DNA from: Ophiostoma sp. CBS 140.51
Lineage: Eukaryota; Ascomycota; Sordariomycetes; Ophiostomatales; Ophiostomataceae
Assembly: GCA_029298735.1 (NCBI GenBank)
Contig: JANSLP010000340.1
Coordinates: 1-33,684, forward strand
Direction: 5' to 3'
Length of the DNA: 33,684 bases
In this document: positions 19,702 through 30,988 of the stretch, piece by piece
Layout: each line of letters starts with the position of its first letter
Numbering within the stretch: the stretch's first letter is position 1
The notes under the pieces: generated by a model
The model's input: only the letters and a program-made list of their open reading frames with translations
The model's database searches: none
What the model was told of the DNA's origin: nothing
Position numbers and translations under genes: made by a program

Positions 19702-20748
19702 TAGGGAGGAGGATCACGACCAAGGATGTCGAGATGGTGGTGGGTTGGCAGGTGAAGAAGAGGGTAGGGGGAGAAAATGGAAGAGAGGGGTGGGTAAGGA
19801 GAGAAAAAGGAGATTCGAGCCAACGGGAAGGAAACAACCAGTCCACAAGACGACAAAGCGGCAGGTGCCAAAGAGGAGGAAAACGGTCAAAGGGCAAGGG
19901 CAACTGGCTGCTCAGAAGCTCAGGATGACGGAGGGAAGGCGGGAAAGATGAAAAGACAGAAGGAACGACCCGGCCGGCGCGCAAGTTTGGATGCAAAAGC
20001 GGCCACGTTCTATAGCCGCATTAAGCTTTCTTATGCGTTGGGAAATGGTGAGGAGGCTTGGAGCGCGGCAGCCAAGGGGGCTGTGGTGAAAAACGGAGTC
20101 GTCGTCGTGAACGCAGCCAAAAGCGCAAGCTCAAGACGTCAAGAGGAGGAGTCGTGAGGGCGCAAAAAAACTGTCCGGTTTGATATGCATGAAAATCGTT
20201 CCAGGCGGTGGCACGAAGAAAAGAAACGGGGAGCCGGGCTCCACTTTGGGGTCCACCAGGGGCAGGAAGGAGCACTGTCAGTCTCGCAGTGTTGGAGGCA
20301 GTTTGGGAGGGAAGGAGCGCTTTTGCACGCGGATAGTGCCGGGCGGTGAGCCTCCATCCAATCAGAGGCTACAATTGCACGACCAGCCGGAAAAATGCAT
20401 CAACGAATACCAGCAAGGGCCTGAAAAACCGAACGACCACCCGAGCTCGAAATAGACACGAGAGCGACGACGAGTGACGAAGACGACGGACAAACGCACA
20501 AAGGGCCAACAGCTGGCTTTCCCACACCCCCGCCCCGTCTCCTTGAACAAATTTCCCTCCGAGCCCGTCGATCATTAGACGAGTGATCCCAACCAGGCGA
20601 TCGAAAATAGGACTGAAAGGGGGAACCAAAGAAAACGAACGACGATAACGAGACGATCATCGAGATTTCTCGCTGTCGACGACCTGCTCGAGGACATCAA
20701 GACGTCAGACGATAGAAACCAATCGACAGTCGACGCACGACAGACACA
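19702..20748. promoter_or_regulatory. Divergent promoter region, unknown mitochondrial gene (-) / img1 (+)
   Basis: About 1 kb between the proposed minus-strand start and the img1 start. A CCAAT pentamer in good context (ATCCAATCAG) is at 20358-20362 and another CCAAT at about 20719. The left part is purine-rich on the plus strand, hence pyrimidine-rich on the unknown gene's strand, as expected of a leader. ORFs on both strands (up to 86 codons wholly inside) are low-complexity. No RNA gene is seen. Confidence 0.4.
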
Positions 20749-21667
20749 ATGAGCGTTGCTGCGCCCCTGGCCCGGCGGCCACTTCGCTGCTGCGTCCAGG
20801 CCACGACAACCACGCGACAGGCCCTCCGGCAGTTCGCCACGTCCTCGACGACCACGAACCCCTCGCCTGCATCGACTGCCGCAGCCATCCTGCCCTCGCG
20901 CTTCCGTATGTGACGTGTCGCCTCTGTTTCCCTGCCCTGTTGGCATGGATCCCTTGCATAGGCTTGCCTGCGGAAGCATCTTGACAACCTTGCTAACCCT
21001 TTGCTTCTTTTCTTCTTCCATAGAAGCCATCACGGACAAGACCAACCGCGTCCGCACAGCCTTTGCCGTGTACAGCCCACCACCACCTACGAAAAAGACG
21101 GAAAACCTCCTGCTACAACGTCCGCCTGAAGTTGTTACGACGACGATCTCCTCGAAATCCTCATCATCAAAGAAGGCGAAGCGTACCACTTGGACATTGG
21201 CGGCAAGAACCCACAAGCTCGACGTCCGCCGCGCTTATGACCAGCAACAGATTGCCCGCATGGACCCCACGGGTGCCCGCACCCAGCTCTTCTCGCGCAA
21301 GAACCCGGACCGTGCCAAGCCGGGCGACGTTCTGATTGTGACGCCCAGCAAGGCCGGTGGTGAGGCCTTTGGTGGTGTGTTGCTGGCCGTCCGCCACTCG
21401 GGCATCGAGACAGCCATTCTGCTGCGTGGCCAGCTGGCCAAGACCAGTGTCGAGATGTGGTATAAGATCTACTCGCGCTCCGTCGCGGCCATTGACATTA
21501 TCCAGCGCTCCAAGCGCCGTACCCGCCGCGCTAAGCTGACGTATATGCGCCAGCCCAAGCACGACCGCGGCTCTGTTGACGATCTGATCAAGGCATGGCG
21601 CCGTACCCGCGTCTCGTCGCGTGCCCGGTCGACGGGCAAGGCCGGCGATGCCAAGGGCCGGCGGTAA
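20749..21667 (+). CDS. img1: Mitochondrial large-subunit ribosomal protein bL19m (Img1)
   Basis: Two exons (20749-20905, 21024-21667) with a 118-nt intron (donor GTATGT, acceptor TTCCATAG) give 266 residues. The correct ATG at 20749 is in a different frame from a longer unspliced ORF that runs over the intron. The N-terminus (MSVAAPLARRPLRCCVQATTT...) is basic and acid-free, a clear presequence. The L19 core is in the C-terminal half: MDPTGARTQLFSRKNPDR, KPGDVL, FGGVLLAVRHSGIETAILLRG and VEMWYKIYS match bacterial L19 and yeast Img1. A basic tail with TYMRQPKHDRGS follows. bL19 sits at the subunit interface of the mitoribosome and is needed for mitochondrial translation. The region between presequence and core (KKTENLLLQRPPEVV...) is fungal-specific and less certain. 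Confidence 0.9.
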
Positions 21668-22206
21668 TCGTGGTCGGCGTGTTTTTGAAGCGAGGAGTAG
21701 CTGTATGTCATGGCCGATATAAAAAGTGGCGAGCGTGGTTGCATATCATAAAACCAATCTGTAAAATTAGCATTCAATCCCAATAAGAAGAGAAAACAGG
21801 CATTTATCCAAAATCCAGAGTATCCAGAGTACAGTAGACGTCAGAAGAAAAATACACCAATAGTAGGATTCCAATTTATTGTCGGCCTCGACTACTGTGC
21901 TCGTCGAGACAAAAAGCGTGAGCTATACAACAAGTCTATACACAAAAGAAAAGAACCGACTCCAGTAATTAGTGTTCTAGGTAACGAGTATAATAAAAAA
22001 AAAAGGTCCAAAAGTGCATCAAGTGCGCCAAGTTTGACTCCGTCCCAATAAAAAACAAGCAAGCAGTGGACATGCCATCCAAAAGACGATCCCGCATCGC
22101 AGGCCACCGGGTATATTTATGTGTGTATGTGTATCCGTGTACGTGTAGATGAAGCAAAAGAATGTGTAATCCCAAATGAGTCGAACGAGTAGTACTGTAT
22201 GTGCAG
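21668..22206. other. Intergenic region between convergent 3' ends
   Basis: 3' flanks of img1 (+) and the potassium transporter (-). It is A-rich with AATAAG/AATAAA-like words (for example near 21781 and 22047) that could serve as poly(A) signals. TGTGTATGTGTAT-like short repeats occur near 22120-22145. No gene is seen. Confidence 0.55.
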
Positions 22207-25182
22207 CTACTGCTGTGTAGACCTAAACGTACTGTGGGTTGCAAAGTCTATACCACTCGACTGCGCCAACGATTCATCCATGTTCGCTTCACTAAACGAA
22301 CGGCGAGGTGGCGGTGGGATATGGGGATTGTTGCGCTTCGGCGGGCCTGGGTGGAGGAATGATGTGAGGAGATTGCTGTTGACACGCTCAATGCTGCGAC
22401 TGCGCCGACGGTCACGGTTGGTGCTAGAACCTCGAAGCGTCGGCGCTTGTGTGGGCAGTGAGACAGCCGAGCCCCGCCTAGTTGCTGCTGTCATGAACGA
22501 CAAACCACGGGCGAGCTCGGCCTCGGCGGCAGCGGCCTCTTTGGCATTGAGAGACTCGCTGGGCAGCAGGATGGCACGATCAAGGCCATATGGCAAACCA
22601 CGGTGGCGGCCACGGACCATCATGGCAATAATGACGAGCTTGCCAACCACACTGAATTGGGAGCAAAGCGACGCGTCGCCACCAGAGTAGCCCAGGCTCA
22701 TACCGACCGTACCGTACGCACTGACGACCTCAAATAGGACAGCAAACATGGAGAACTCGTTGGCTTGCAGGCGGGAGCCCTCGGAGATGGTCAAGATGAA
22801 GAATCCAACTGACAAGAACCACAAATCGAATGACAGCTGCCGCCGCAAATGCGCACCGACGTACTCGAGATCGGTTCCGTTGGCGGGTTCGTCAATTTCG
22901 TTTCTGTGGTATACACCCAGCGAGTTCTCTTCGTACACGTTTGTGCGGCGGACGGAAATGGCAATCGGGAACACCGAGATGTACATCATAATCAAATACG
23001 ACGCCTGTACTGCAGGGTGAATTTCTGCCAGGTTGACACAAGAAAAGCCCGCTGTCCGTGTCGAAAATGCCTGGAACAGACCGTCGAGGACACGAATACC
23101 GGGGGGGAGTGCAAAAATAGGACCACTTCCGAGCTGTCCAACTTTGTTAGCACATGTACGGGCAAAAACACCCGAAAAGGAGAGGGGAGACTTACATCAA
23201 GGACAATGAAGAATAAAAGGTCGATGCCGTTGAGGATGACCAGCAACCAAAACAGCCACCAAGTAGCACCAGAAGGGAAAAGGAGGGTGAAGCAGCGACG
23301 GGGGTGATCCAGTAGGAACTTAAGCTCCTCGTAAACGCCACTGCCGCGAGGCACGAGAATGGAGGACACCCAGATCACAAAGCGGAGCATGACGGGGAAG
23401 CCCGTATTGCCGATAACAATGAGGAAGGACATCAGCAAGAGCGGGAAGATGGCCGTGTTAAAGGAGTTCATACTGTCCGGCGTCAATGTGAAGCCCAGAT
23501 CCATGAAGGCCGAATGTGGTGTAAAGAAACCCCACCACACACGGCTCTGGCTGGCCTCGTCGACAATGGCACCGTACGTCGAGCTCTTGATAATCCACGG
23601 CAACAAGCTGACGACACCGAGCAACCAGAAGCCCCAGTAGTACCCAAGCAGAACCAGAGCCAAAGTCTTCAAGGACCGGTACTCGATACCGCCTAGTTCT
23701 TCACGTTGCTCCTCGGATAGGCCCAGGAACGCAGAGTTACGACCCAGTGTCGGTTCCCAACTCAGGTAGGGGGCCGGGTCTTCTTCCTTGTCACGCGAGA
23801 AAGCCCGCTTGAAATTATCGATTTTCTGGCGGCGCTTTGACCGTGCCGACGTCGTCTGGTGTAGATGGCTTTCGTTGTCGCCACTGCTGAAACCGTGTGG
23901 TCTTCGGGGCCGGAACGCACTGACCACATGTGCAGCCGCATGTGCGCCTTCGCTTAGCTCGTCCAGCCGTGACGGCTTTTCCGGTTCCTGGATCGTTATG
24001 GCCTGTGCTAACCGTTGCCGGCCTCGTCTCTCTTCCGCGCTGTCACGGCTACCGTCGGTCTGGGCAATGCTATTGCCACGGTTCTGATGCCCATTTGTAG
24101 GGGACCTAGCTGCTGGGTCCAAGTCCAAGGAAGCGACGGAGGCATCGCTTCGCCGGCGGTTCTGCCGCATCACAGGAGATTGTGCTTCCCCGTCTTCGTC
24201 TGATTCACCCCGTATAATCATACTCGGGAGAATACCGCGTTCGGCGTCGCGTGGGCCCGGGATTCGGAGCACTTCGTCGTCGTCTTGGTTCCGGCGCTGG
24301 CGCTCGAGAATGGCAATGTGTTCTTCGTCGGAAATGCGCGGCGGCAGTTTCGTAAGGGCGTCGTCGATACCGTCGCTTCGCTTGACTGTAGGCGCAAATT
24401 TGATTTCCGGTCGTCTCGCCTCGAGCGGTTCTGTAAGTGTGAACTTGGGCGCAACCATATCGCCATTGGCAGCGGCAGATCCGTTCTCGCCTTCGGCGGC
24501 GGCGCCGTTGCCCTGACGCTGTGCATCGCCATTTGCGCCGTCGTGAGGGGCCGGTCCATCGGTTGCTACAGAGGCCATGGGGCCCAAGTAGGTGCCGTCG
24601 TTGGCGAGGCGGGAGCGTGCTCCATCGTGGATAACGGTGATGTCGCGGCCATTGACACCGTCTTCGAGGCGCGAGGAGTCGTTGACGTATTTCGACTTGG
24701 ACTTGGAGATGGTGCCTCGTCGCATGCGAGCCTCGCTAACAATGTGCTGAAAGCGCTTCTCGAACCAATAAAGACGCAGCAGGACGACGAATGAGTTGAT
24801 ACTAATGGGATTGGCGATGCCAGCAATGACGAAGATGACAGCTTGCTGGTAGGTGGTCAGCAGGTTGACGTTGACGGTGTTCAGACCGGCCTGCGTGGCG
24901 CCGCCTGATGCAAAGGCCAGGGCATCAATGTAGGCGAGGTTGCCCTTGCCGGGGCCATAGATGAGGACGGAGCCAAGGATGGCTAGGCCAATGACATAAA
25001 AGTCTGTACACACAGGTGTTAGTCTTCAGCACATATCTTCAACAAACTGGCCTTTGAGAAGAAGCCCCAAAACGACATAGCTTACAGTGGACGGTGATGA
25101 AGTTGAAGTGCGGCTTCTTGGTCAAAAACGATGGCCGAAGAGCCCGCAGCTGAGCAGTAAGAATGTCTCTAAGGCTCTCCAT
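22207..25182 (-). CDS. trk1: Trk-type high-affinity potassium transporter
   Basis: Three exons on the minus strand (25182-25086, 25003-23196, 23133-22207) with introns of 82 nt (donor GTAAGC) and 62 nt (donor GTAAGT, branch GCTAAC, acceptor GGACAG) give 943 residues. Four membrane-pore-membrane units of the TrkH/Trk superfamily are visible: pore loops near 63-76 (FASGGATQAGLN), about 525-540 (AFMDLGFTLTPDSMNSFN), 655-666 (FQAFSTRTAGFS) and about 777 (SAYGTVGMSLGY). Between the first and second units is a ~350-residue hydrophilic cytosolic loop rich in Arg/Asp/Ser, a hallmark of fungal Trk proteins and the likely place for regulatory phosphorylation. The C-terminal ~130 residues are also cytosolic. 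The protein imports K+ across the plasma membrane, driven by membrane potential. Exon 1 (MESLRDILTAQLRALRPSF) gives the usual short cytosolic N-terminus. The second intron was deduced because the family sequence resumes at LGSGPIFALPPG. The gene lies downstream of a very long gene-free region. Confidence 0.93.
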
Positions 25183-25893
25183 TGCAGTAGAGAGTAAGAG
25201 AAGAGAAGAAGAGTGTCGGTGTTGCGTAAAGGGGTGAGATATGGGCGTGTATAATTCAAGGCTTGGCAAAGACCCTGCCTAAGCAGGACTGGTCTCTCCA
25301 AGTGCCGAGGAAGATGGGGGGAAGATATCGTCGAGAGCCACCCTTCCTTGGACCCCCTTTTTGTATCTGTTCAACGAAGCAGGAATCCTACTTCGAAAAA
25401 CAAGAGCAGACAAAGGAGAGGGCAAAGGGACGGTGGTACCTGTCTGTACAGTCACCAAATGCGGAGCCAAGTTGGCGACGCGGGTTTACCAGACCAGGTT
25501 CATCGTGGTAGGACGCGAAAAAAAAGAAACAAGATAAAAATTGGGTGGAATAGGGGAGAAGCCGAAAACGCAAATGCAAAGTCGATCCACGCCAGAAGAC
25601 GACCGCGAGAATATGCGAAGATGCAGTGGTGGCGAGAGAAAACCGTCGAGAAATCGAGAAAAGACGTTACAGGCGTCGCGGCGATGAGCAAAACGCCCAC
25701 GGCCAATTGGGTCGGTGTTTTTGTCGCTGTTGTTTCGTCTGATGGGGGGTGAAAGAGACTGCGTCGTCGGATGGCTGCGTTTGCAGGACGTAAGGGAACG
25801 TCAAAGGAGGCCCGTGGATGAAGAAGACGGGAGAATACCAAAATAGACAAATCGGGCGAAGGAGGAGGCCGGAAAAGACAGGCGCAGGGCGAC

Positions 25894-25939
25894 GAAAAAA
25901 AAAAGAAAAAAGAAAAAAAAAAAAAAAGAAGAAAAAAAA
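25894..25939 (-). repeat. 46-nt uninterrupted purine tract (pyrimidine on the trk1 strand)
   Basis: Every base from 25894 to 25939 is A or G, mostly A, bounded by C on both sides. It is about 710-760 bp upstream of the trk1 ATG. Tracts like this are nucleosome-poor promoter elements or leader pyrimidine tracts in fungi. Confidence 0.8.
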
Positions 25940-28628
25940 CAGATCAAAGGAGAGAAGGAGCAGAGGAGGTGGGAAATAGTCTCTGAAGTGAGCGTAGACG
26001 GAAGGAGAGAGACGCCACCCACTTAGGAAAACGTGATCGCAATTGAGGTACAGCAAGCGTAGGCGCTTTCTACGCGATAACACAGGTAGCGCGCTAGTGA
26101 TCGACTGAGGGTGTGGGCAGGGTGGATTGGGAAGCGTGGCATAAATTAGTCGGTTTGGAGGAAAGAACGACTGGGTTCGAGACCTTGTTGGGAAGGCGCA
26201 TTTCTTTCTTCCCTATTTCTGCTATTTTTTTTCTCAGTGTACTTTCCTAGTTTCTTGCTCGGTTTTACACGAGGAAATTACCTCCTTCCCTATTAAATAT
26301 TTTACCAAAATTTCTCGGGCGTCGCTTCCACGAGAAAGCCCCTTTCGGCCTCTCGCCTCGATCCCGCACACCACGTTTCGGTGCACAATACCGAATGCGA
26401 TGCTTGCGATTGGTATGCTGGGCTCAAGCACCTGGGCACTTCACATTTCTACATCTTCACGTGATTACAAAGATCGCAAATCGCAATTGCTAACGCCAAC
26501 GAAACGCCCAGCGCCAAGGGCTTTGTAGGGCGCACTGCCTCAAGATTCCAAGACGAAAAGAAGTAGGGAAAGTGCGTTGGACGCGCAATTGCCATCTTGG
26601 CTGAAAGGAGAAGGGACGACGGGAGGCCAAGCCGAGGGCCAAGACGACAGACGGCAATTGCCAAAAGTGACATTTAGGAATTAAATACAAAGAGGCAAGT
26701 ACGACCTAAAACAACAAACAAAAGAAAAAGAAAAAGAAAACACGCAACAGAAAACACAAAACAGAAAACAGAAAGAACGACGAGCAATGACGCAAACGCG
26801 TGATCTGCCGTATCGCGCTGCCAAGGAAGGAACGGACAGTGTAGTTTGCACGCGCCGAAACAGGCAAGGACAGCCTGGACAGGAGGAAGATGGGTGGGAT
26901 CGGACAATAATGCACATCTGAATGTCTTATTATTACGGGGTAGGGCAGGCCTGGGCGAGAGACCGGATTGATGAGAGCGGGCCAGGCTCGCAGAGCTTGG
27001 CCTGCTGCTGGCCGCTCATATCGGATTGCAGAAAGAAAGTGGAGTCAATCTCGTCCTCGTTGGTTCCCTCCCTGCGCCGTGTTTCGCCTTTCGAAGCTCT
27101 GCCTGGCAACTGCAGCTCTTGCTACCTTGGTCTTGGTCTGTCTTGCTGTTTCTTCCATCGCTCTTGCCCTGTGCGTTTTTGACAGGGGTCCCGCCTATGC
27201 CAAGCCTTTCAACCACCCTTTAGGTCCCGCTGCACTGGAACCTCGCACGGCTACGATGCATTTTGACCAGCCGCTCAGCAGCGCAACCTACGAACTACAA
27301 TTCGAAGCAAACTGGCTTTCTCTCAGGGCCAAACAACAGAGATGGTGAGAAATAGGTTTCCCTGTTTGATGATGCGTGCATATCTGCGGGAGTAATCTAT
27401 TCATGCCGCCTTACACCGTCCGTCCGTATTCCACAAGAAATACAAGACTCAAAAAATACAAGGGACACAGGACACAGGACGACACAATGGGATAAGCACA
27501 CGGTCAGGCCAAAGACAGCTGCGCATAGTCTGCGTATCTGCAATGCCTGCATATCCGGGCCATCGTCCCACGGGAGCCTTTTGCAGCTGGATGCTGGGTC
27601 CTCGCACCTGGCACGGTATGGCCTCGATGGTGTGGCTCAATTATTTGAATATTTGAATATTGACGGAAGTAACCTGACGGCGCCATATCGCTTGTTGTCT
27701 CGAATGTCGGCATTCGACACCGCCAGGCAGGTGTGTTTGTTGTCACTTCTACAGCATCTAGAACGGTCGGCGCAGGGGCGCTGGCATGTCTTACCGACTT
27801 TCTGCGATTGCCGACGCACAGTCCTCTTTTCTTTTTCTCTCCCTCTGACAGTTATCAGTCTCTCACCTCTTGTTTCTTCATATCCTTTGCGCATTTTTGC
27901 ACCACGGCATCCTATCCTTTGGCCCAAGGCCACCACGTGTGGACAGGACAAGGCCAGTCGTCTCCGTCATATTTCATCTGCAGGACCGGAGAGAGCGATT
28001 TTAATACAAAGTACGAGAGTACAAGAGTACAAAAAGGAATGGAAGGCCTGCTCGTACAGATTTTTATGCTTTTATATGCTTTCAATCTGTATTAATACGG
28101 CGCTTGCTGGCATCATACACCGCGATAAGCAGTAGGTCGTGGTGCAGATTCGCTTGCAGCATGCAGACGAACCAACATATGCTTTTAGCTGGCGTAGCAC
28201 AAGTTGGCAGTGCACCTTCGTTTCGTCTGCACGCCAAGGCAAGCTTTCGGAGCTGTTATCATCCTTGGCAGAGGGAGCTGTGCTCTATATTCAACGGAGG
28301 GGAAGTTTTATCTCACGGCTTGAGAGCTTCCCGTCGTGTAGCTCACCTAGCTTGTGCCGTGATTGTAATCGTAATCGTTCTCACATTGTGAATAATACTT
28401 TAACATTTGCATGTGGAATTGAGCAAGGCGACATCCAGGACACAATATCAGCCCGAATGAGGAAGGCAAAGCGAGTGTGTAGGTTTGTAAAGACAAGAAG
28501 ACAAGAAGCACGGTCCAAAGAATTCTAAAAAGGTGTGGTTTGTATTATACATGCCGAATCGTTTTCTATGCAATGAAGACGGGAACCAAAAGAAAGAAAG
28601 GAAGAATAACATGGAAATGAGATGTACT

Positions 28629-28659
28629 AGACCGTTGTAGCGCACCAGACCGTTGTAGC
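28629..28659. repeat. Short direct repeat (13 bp) downstream of ferrochelatase
   Basis: AGACCGTTGTAGC occurs at 28629-28641 and 28647-28659, 18 bases apart. It lies about 100-130 bases beyond the ferrochelatase stop codon, probably in its 3' UTR. No function is known. Confidence 0.75.
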
Positions 28660-28757
28660 TTGTACTTTTTTTCGTTTTTGTTGAGCCGAGAGAGACAGAA
28701 GTGCACTAAAAGGACAGCTAAAGCAACACTTATCAGACACAATTCGTGACCCTCCTC

Positions 28758-30149
28758 TTATATTCTTGGCTGCTGTGCAGCAAAGAAGCGCTTCGACTCG
28801 AGACACCGGTCGCTCTTGCAGCCGGGACACCGCAGACCCATCTGCAGCGAGCAGGCCTCGCCGGCCTTGAGGTGGGTGTTGGCCAGATCGGCCAGCGCCT
28901 TGATGAACGTCGGGCTGCCGTTCAAGCTCTCGGCGCGCTTGACGGTGTCCTTGTGGCCGGACTCGCCAATGACCTCCTCGTCGAGCTCGTACAGAGTCTC
29001 AATGTGGTCCGAGGTAAAAGCAATGGGGATCAGGATCAGGTCCTTGTTGCCCTGGGCAATGTACTCCTCGACACTGGACTGGGTCTGGGGGCCCAGCCAG
29101 GGCTGCGGGCCGACCTGGGACTGCCAGCACAGGCGGTAGCGGTTAGAGAAGCCGAGGCGCTGGTTGACGGCGTAGACGGTAGCAGCAACCTCGGCAGGGT
29201 AGGGATCGCCGCGGTTGACGACGGTCATGGGCAGACTGTGGGCTGAGTACAGCAAGACAACGTCCTTGCGGCGCTCTTCGGGGTACTCGGCGAGCTTGGC
29301 CTCAATGTTCTCCGCAAAGGCATCGACCAGACCGGGGTGGACCGGCCAGCGGTCAATGACGCTCCAGGCAATAGAGCCGTCTTGGACACCAGCATTGGGG
29401 TTGGTGTCGACAGCACCGCCGTTGCCGCTCCGCTTGCCCTCGAGCCGCTGGCGCCACTTCCAAAGCTCGTTGAGGCTGCTGCCGGTGGTCGAGCACGAAT
29501 ACTGGGGGTACTGTGTGAAGGCGACAGCGCGGCCGCCACGGCCGCCACCAAAACCGTCCTCTAACAGCTGGCGGTACGTGTCCTCCGTCAACGGATTGGC
29601 GTAGCGGAAGGCCACATAGGGCTTGTGGGGTGCGGTCTCTGGCGAGAGGCGGTCGAGCAGCTTGCACATCTCGGCACACTGGTACTCGGACCACTTGCGG
29701 ATGGGCGAGCCGCCGCCAATGGCCGCGTACTGCTTCTGGATCTTGGGTGTACGGCGGCGCGCGATGAACGGGCCCATGTAGTTCTGCAGGCGTCCAAGGG
29801 GGATCAAATCACCGTCGGCCTAGACAATAAGCAGCAAGGGTTAGTCGACGTCACCGTAGGTAATTTCCCGAACAAACCCCGAGCGTTCGGGACTCACAAA
29901 TAAACGACTGAGGAAATCGTTGACCTCATCCGTCGTGGACGGGCCGCCCATGTTGAGGAAGACCATGGCGGTCGGGCCCTTGGAACCGTGGTTGTTCTGC
30001 GTGACAGGTGGCGCCTGCGCCGCGGTCGCCAGGCCGCGGTGGCGCTGGACAGATAGTGATAACGGAGCATGTGTCGGGATGAAAAATGACGTTTGCAGCG
30101 TCCGCGCGCCGAGGCGCAGCTGCCGGGCAGGCTGTCGCAATGCTGCCAT
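28758..30149 (-). CDS. hem15: Ferrochelatase, mitochondrial, [2Fe-2S] type
   Basis: Two exons on the minus strand (30149-29898, 29819-28758) with a 78-nt intron (donor GTGAGT, branch GACTAAC, acceptor GTCTAG) give 437 residues. The first ~45 residues (MAALRQPARQLRLGARTLQ...) form a mitochondrial presequence. The catalytic core shows AMVFLNMGGPST, IGGGSPIRKWSEYQ, the conserved histidine H278 in LYSAHSLPM and the FTSDHIETLYELD helix. The enzyme inserts Fe2+ into protoporphyrin IX, the last step of heme synthesis, on the matrix side of the inner membrane. Cys193 (QYSCSTTGSS) and the C-terminal C415, C418, C423 (RCPGCKSDRC) match the four cysteines that hold the [2Fe-2S] cluster in human ferrochelatase; S. 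cerevisiae lacks them. The start is the first in-frame ATG. The gene is divergent from ku70. Confidence 0.95.
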
Positions 30150-30988
30150 TGTGTCTGGATATGGGTATGGAGAGTCGAGTAAGGCACAGGGCTGTCTAAA
30201 AAATGCTTCGGCTAGGCCGGGAGGTCGTGTGCAGCCTGAGGCGTCGAGATCGAAGCTGTGATCGGAGTCGTGATCGAGGCCGAGGCTCGAGAAATCGTTG
30301 AGGAGAGAAGGTCTGGTTTGCAAGTGTTAGAAGGGAATGGGATGCAATTGAAGGGTGCAGAATGAATAAATTTCGTCAGAAACGGAAAAGAAAAGAAATC
30401 CGAGAAGAACGGAACAAAAACTCACCAAACACCGGGACGAATGGTCGGCATCGCATGTGCGAGTTGTCAGCGCCTCGCATGTTCTTTTTGACTTTTTAGT
30501 AGGTGGTCTGGCCCCAGTGTGACGAAACCACTGCAAAACTCTGGCGGAGGCAAGAACACACCCACTGGCGCCAGCTTCCCGTCGGAGACACGAGCTGGCC
30601 CCTCCGAGGCGGGCAGTTTTTGCGCCTGTCGCACCTTCCCCATTGTGGGCACTGGAAACAGAGCGGCGCCATTGCCCAATGACAGTGCCCTTAAAACTCA
30701 TATAAACCACGTGATTCCGCGACACGGTTCCACACACTCTTCACACGCTCGACGCCTGTCGGCCCTAGCTCCTACCGCGTTTGGGGCCTGTTTGCCTGTT
30801 CTGCCTTGCGGGCAGGTGCTAGCCACGCCTGTTGCCTGCTTGGCCCACTTTACAGCTTCACGTTCAATGCACAGCTTCCAACCGATATATCTGGACGACC
30901 ACACTTGATTTCAGCAATTGGATGCGTTGACGGAGGCAGGGCAGTTTCGTTCTTTCTTTTCTTTCGTTCTTTACACAAACTACACACA
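30150..30988. promoter_or_regulatory. Divergent promoter region, ferrochelatase (-) / ku70 (+)
   Basis: 839 bp between the two start codons. On the plus strand a CCAAT pentamer (30676-30680), a TATAAA hexamer (30701-30706) and a CACGTG E-box (30708-30713) are clustered about 275-310 bp before the ku70 ATG. The last 50 bases before ku70 are C/T-rich leader. ORFs of 70-136 codons lie here on both strands without protein-like features. Confidence 0.45.

Larger units (their letters stand above)
25183..28757. other. 3.6-kb gene-free region upstream of trk1
   Basis: No ORF here gives a convincing protein. The first ~800 bases next to trk1 are purine-rich on the plus strand, so the trk1 strand is pyrimidine-rich, as in a long leader. 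A second A-rich block with aaaac/gaaaa words is at 26700-26790. From 26920 to 28130 the plus strand has a C/T-rich, transcribed-looking composition with ORFs of 126 and 184 codons; the first contains a hydrophobic stretch, but neither has conserved features. The last part (28540-28757) is the ferrochelatase 3' flank. A promoter, long leader or non-coding RNA are all possible. No tRNA was found. Confidence 0.5.

Noticed and set aside
19208..19996. Overlapping ORFs of 241 (+) and 262 (-) codons
   Set aside because: Both are basic or Leu/Pro/Ser-rich low-complexity translations. Only the third frame (minus, 19701-19413) gives a protein-like presequence that splices in phase to the downstream exon.
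21090..21230. Alternative frame in img1 exon 2 reading YDDDLLEILIIKEGEAYHLD
   Set aside because: It looks protein-like by eye but is closed by a stop upstream and one shortly downstream; the frame leading into the L19 core is continuous with the spliced start.
26135..26205. tRNA-like element (GGTTCGAGACC resembling a B box, preceded by a TGGC A-box-like word)
   Set aside because: The T-arm pairs poorly and the acceptor stem ends do not pair, so no cloverleaf forms.
26968..27348. 126-codon ORF with a transmembrane-like stretch
   Set aside because: Its start lies in unlikely sequence, the tail has no conserved features, and there are no clear splice sites extending it. Kept only as a note in the gene-free region.
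27581..28135. 184-codon plus-strand ORF
   Set aside because: Composition follows the C/T-rich DNA; no motif, signal or recognisable family.
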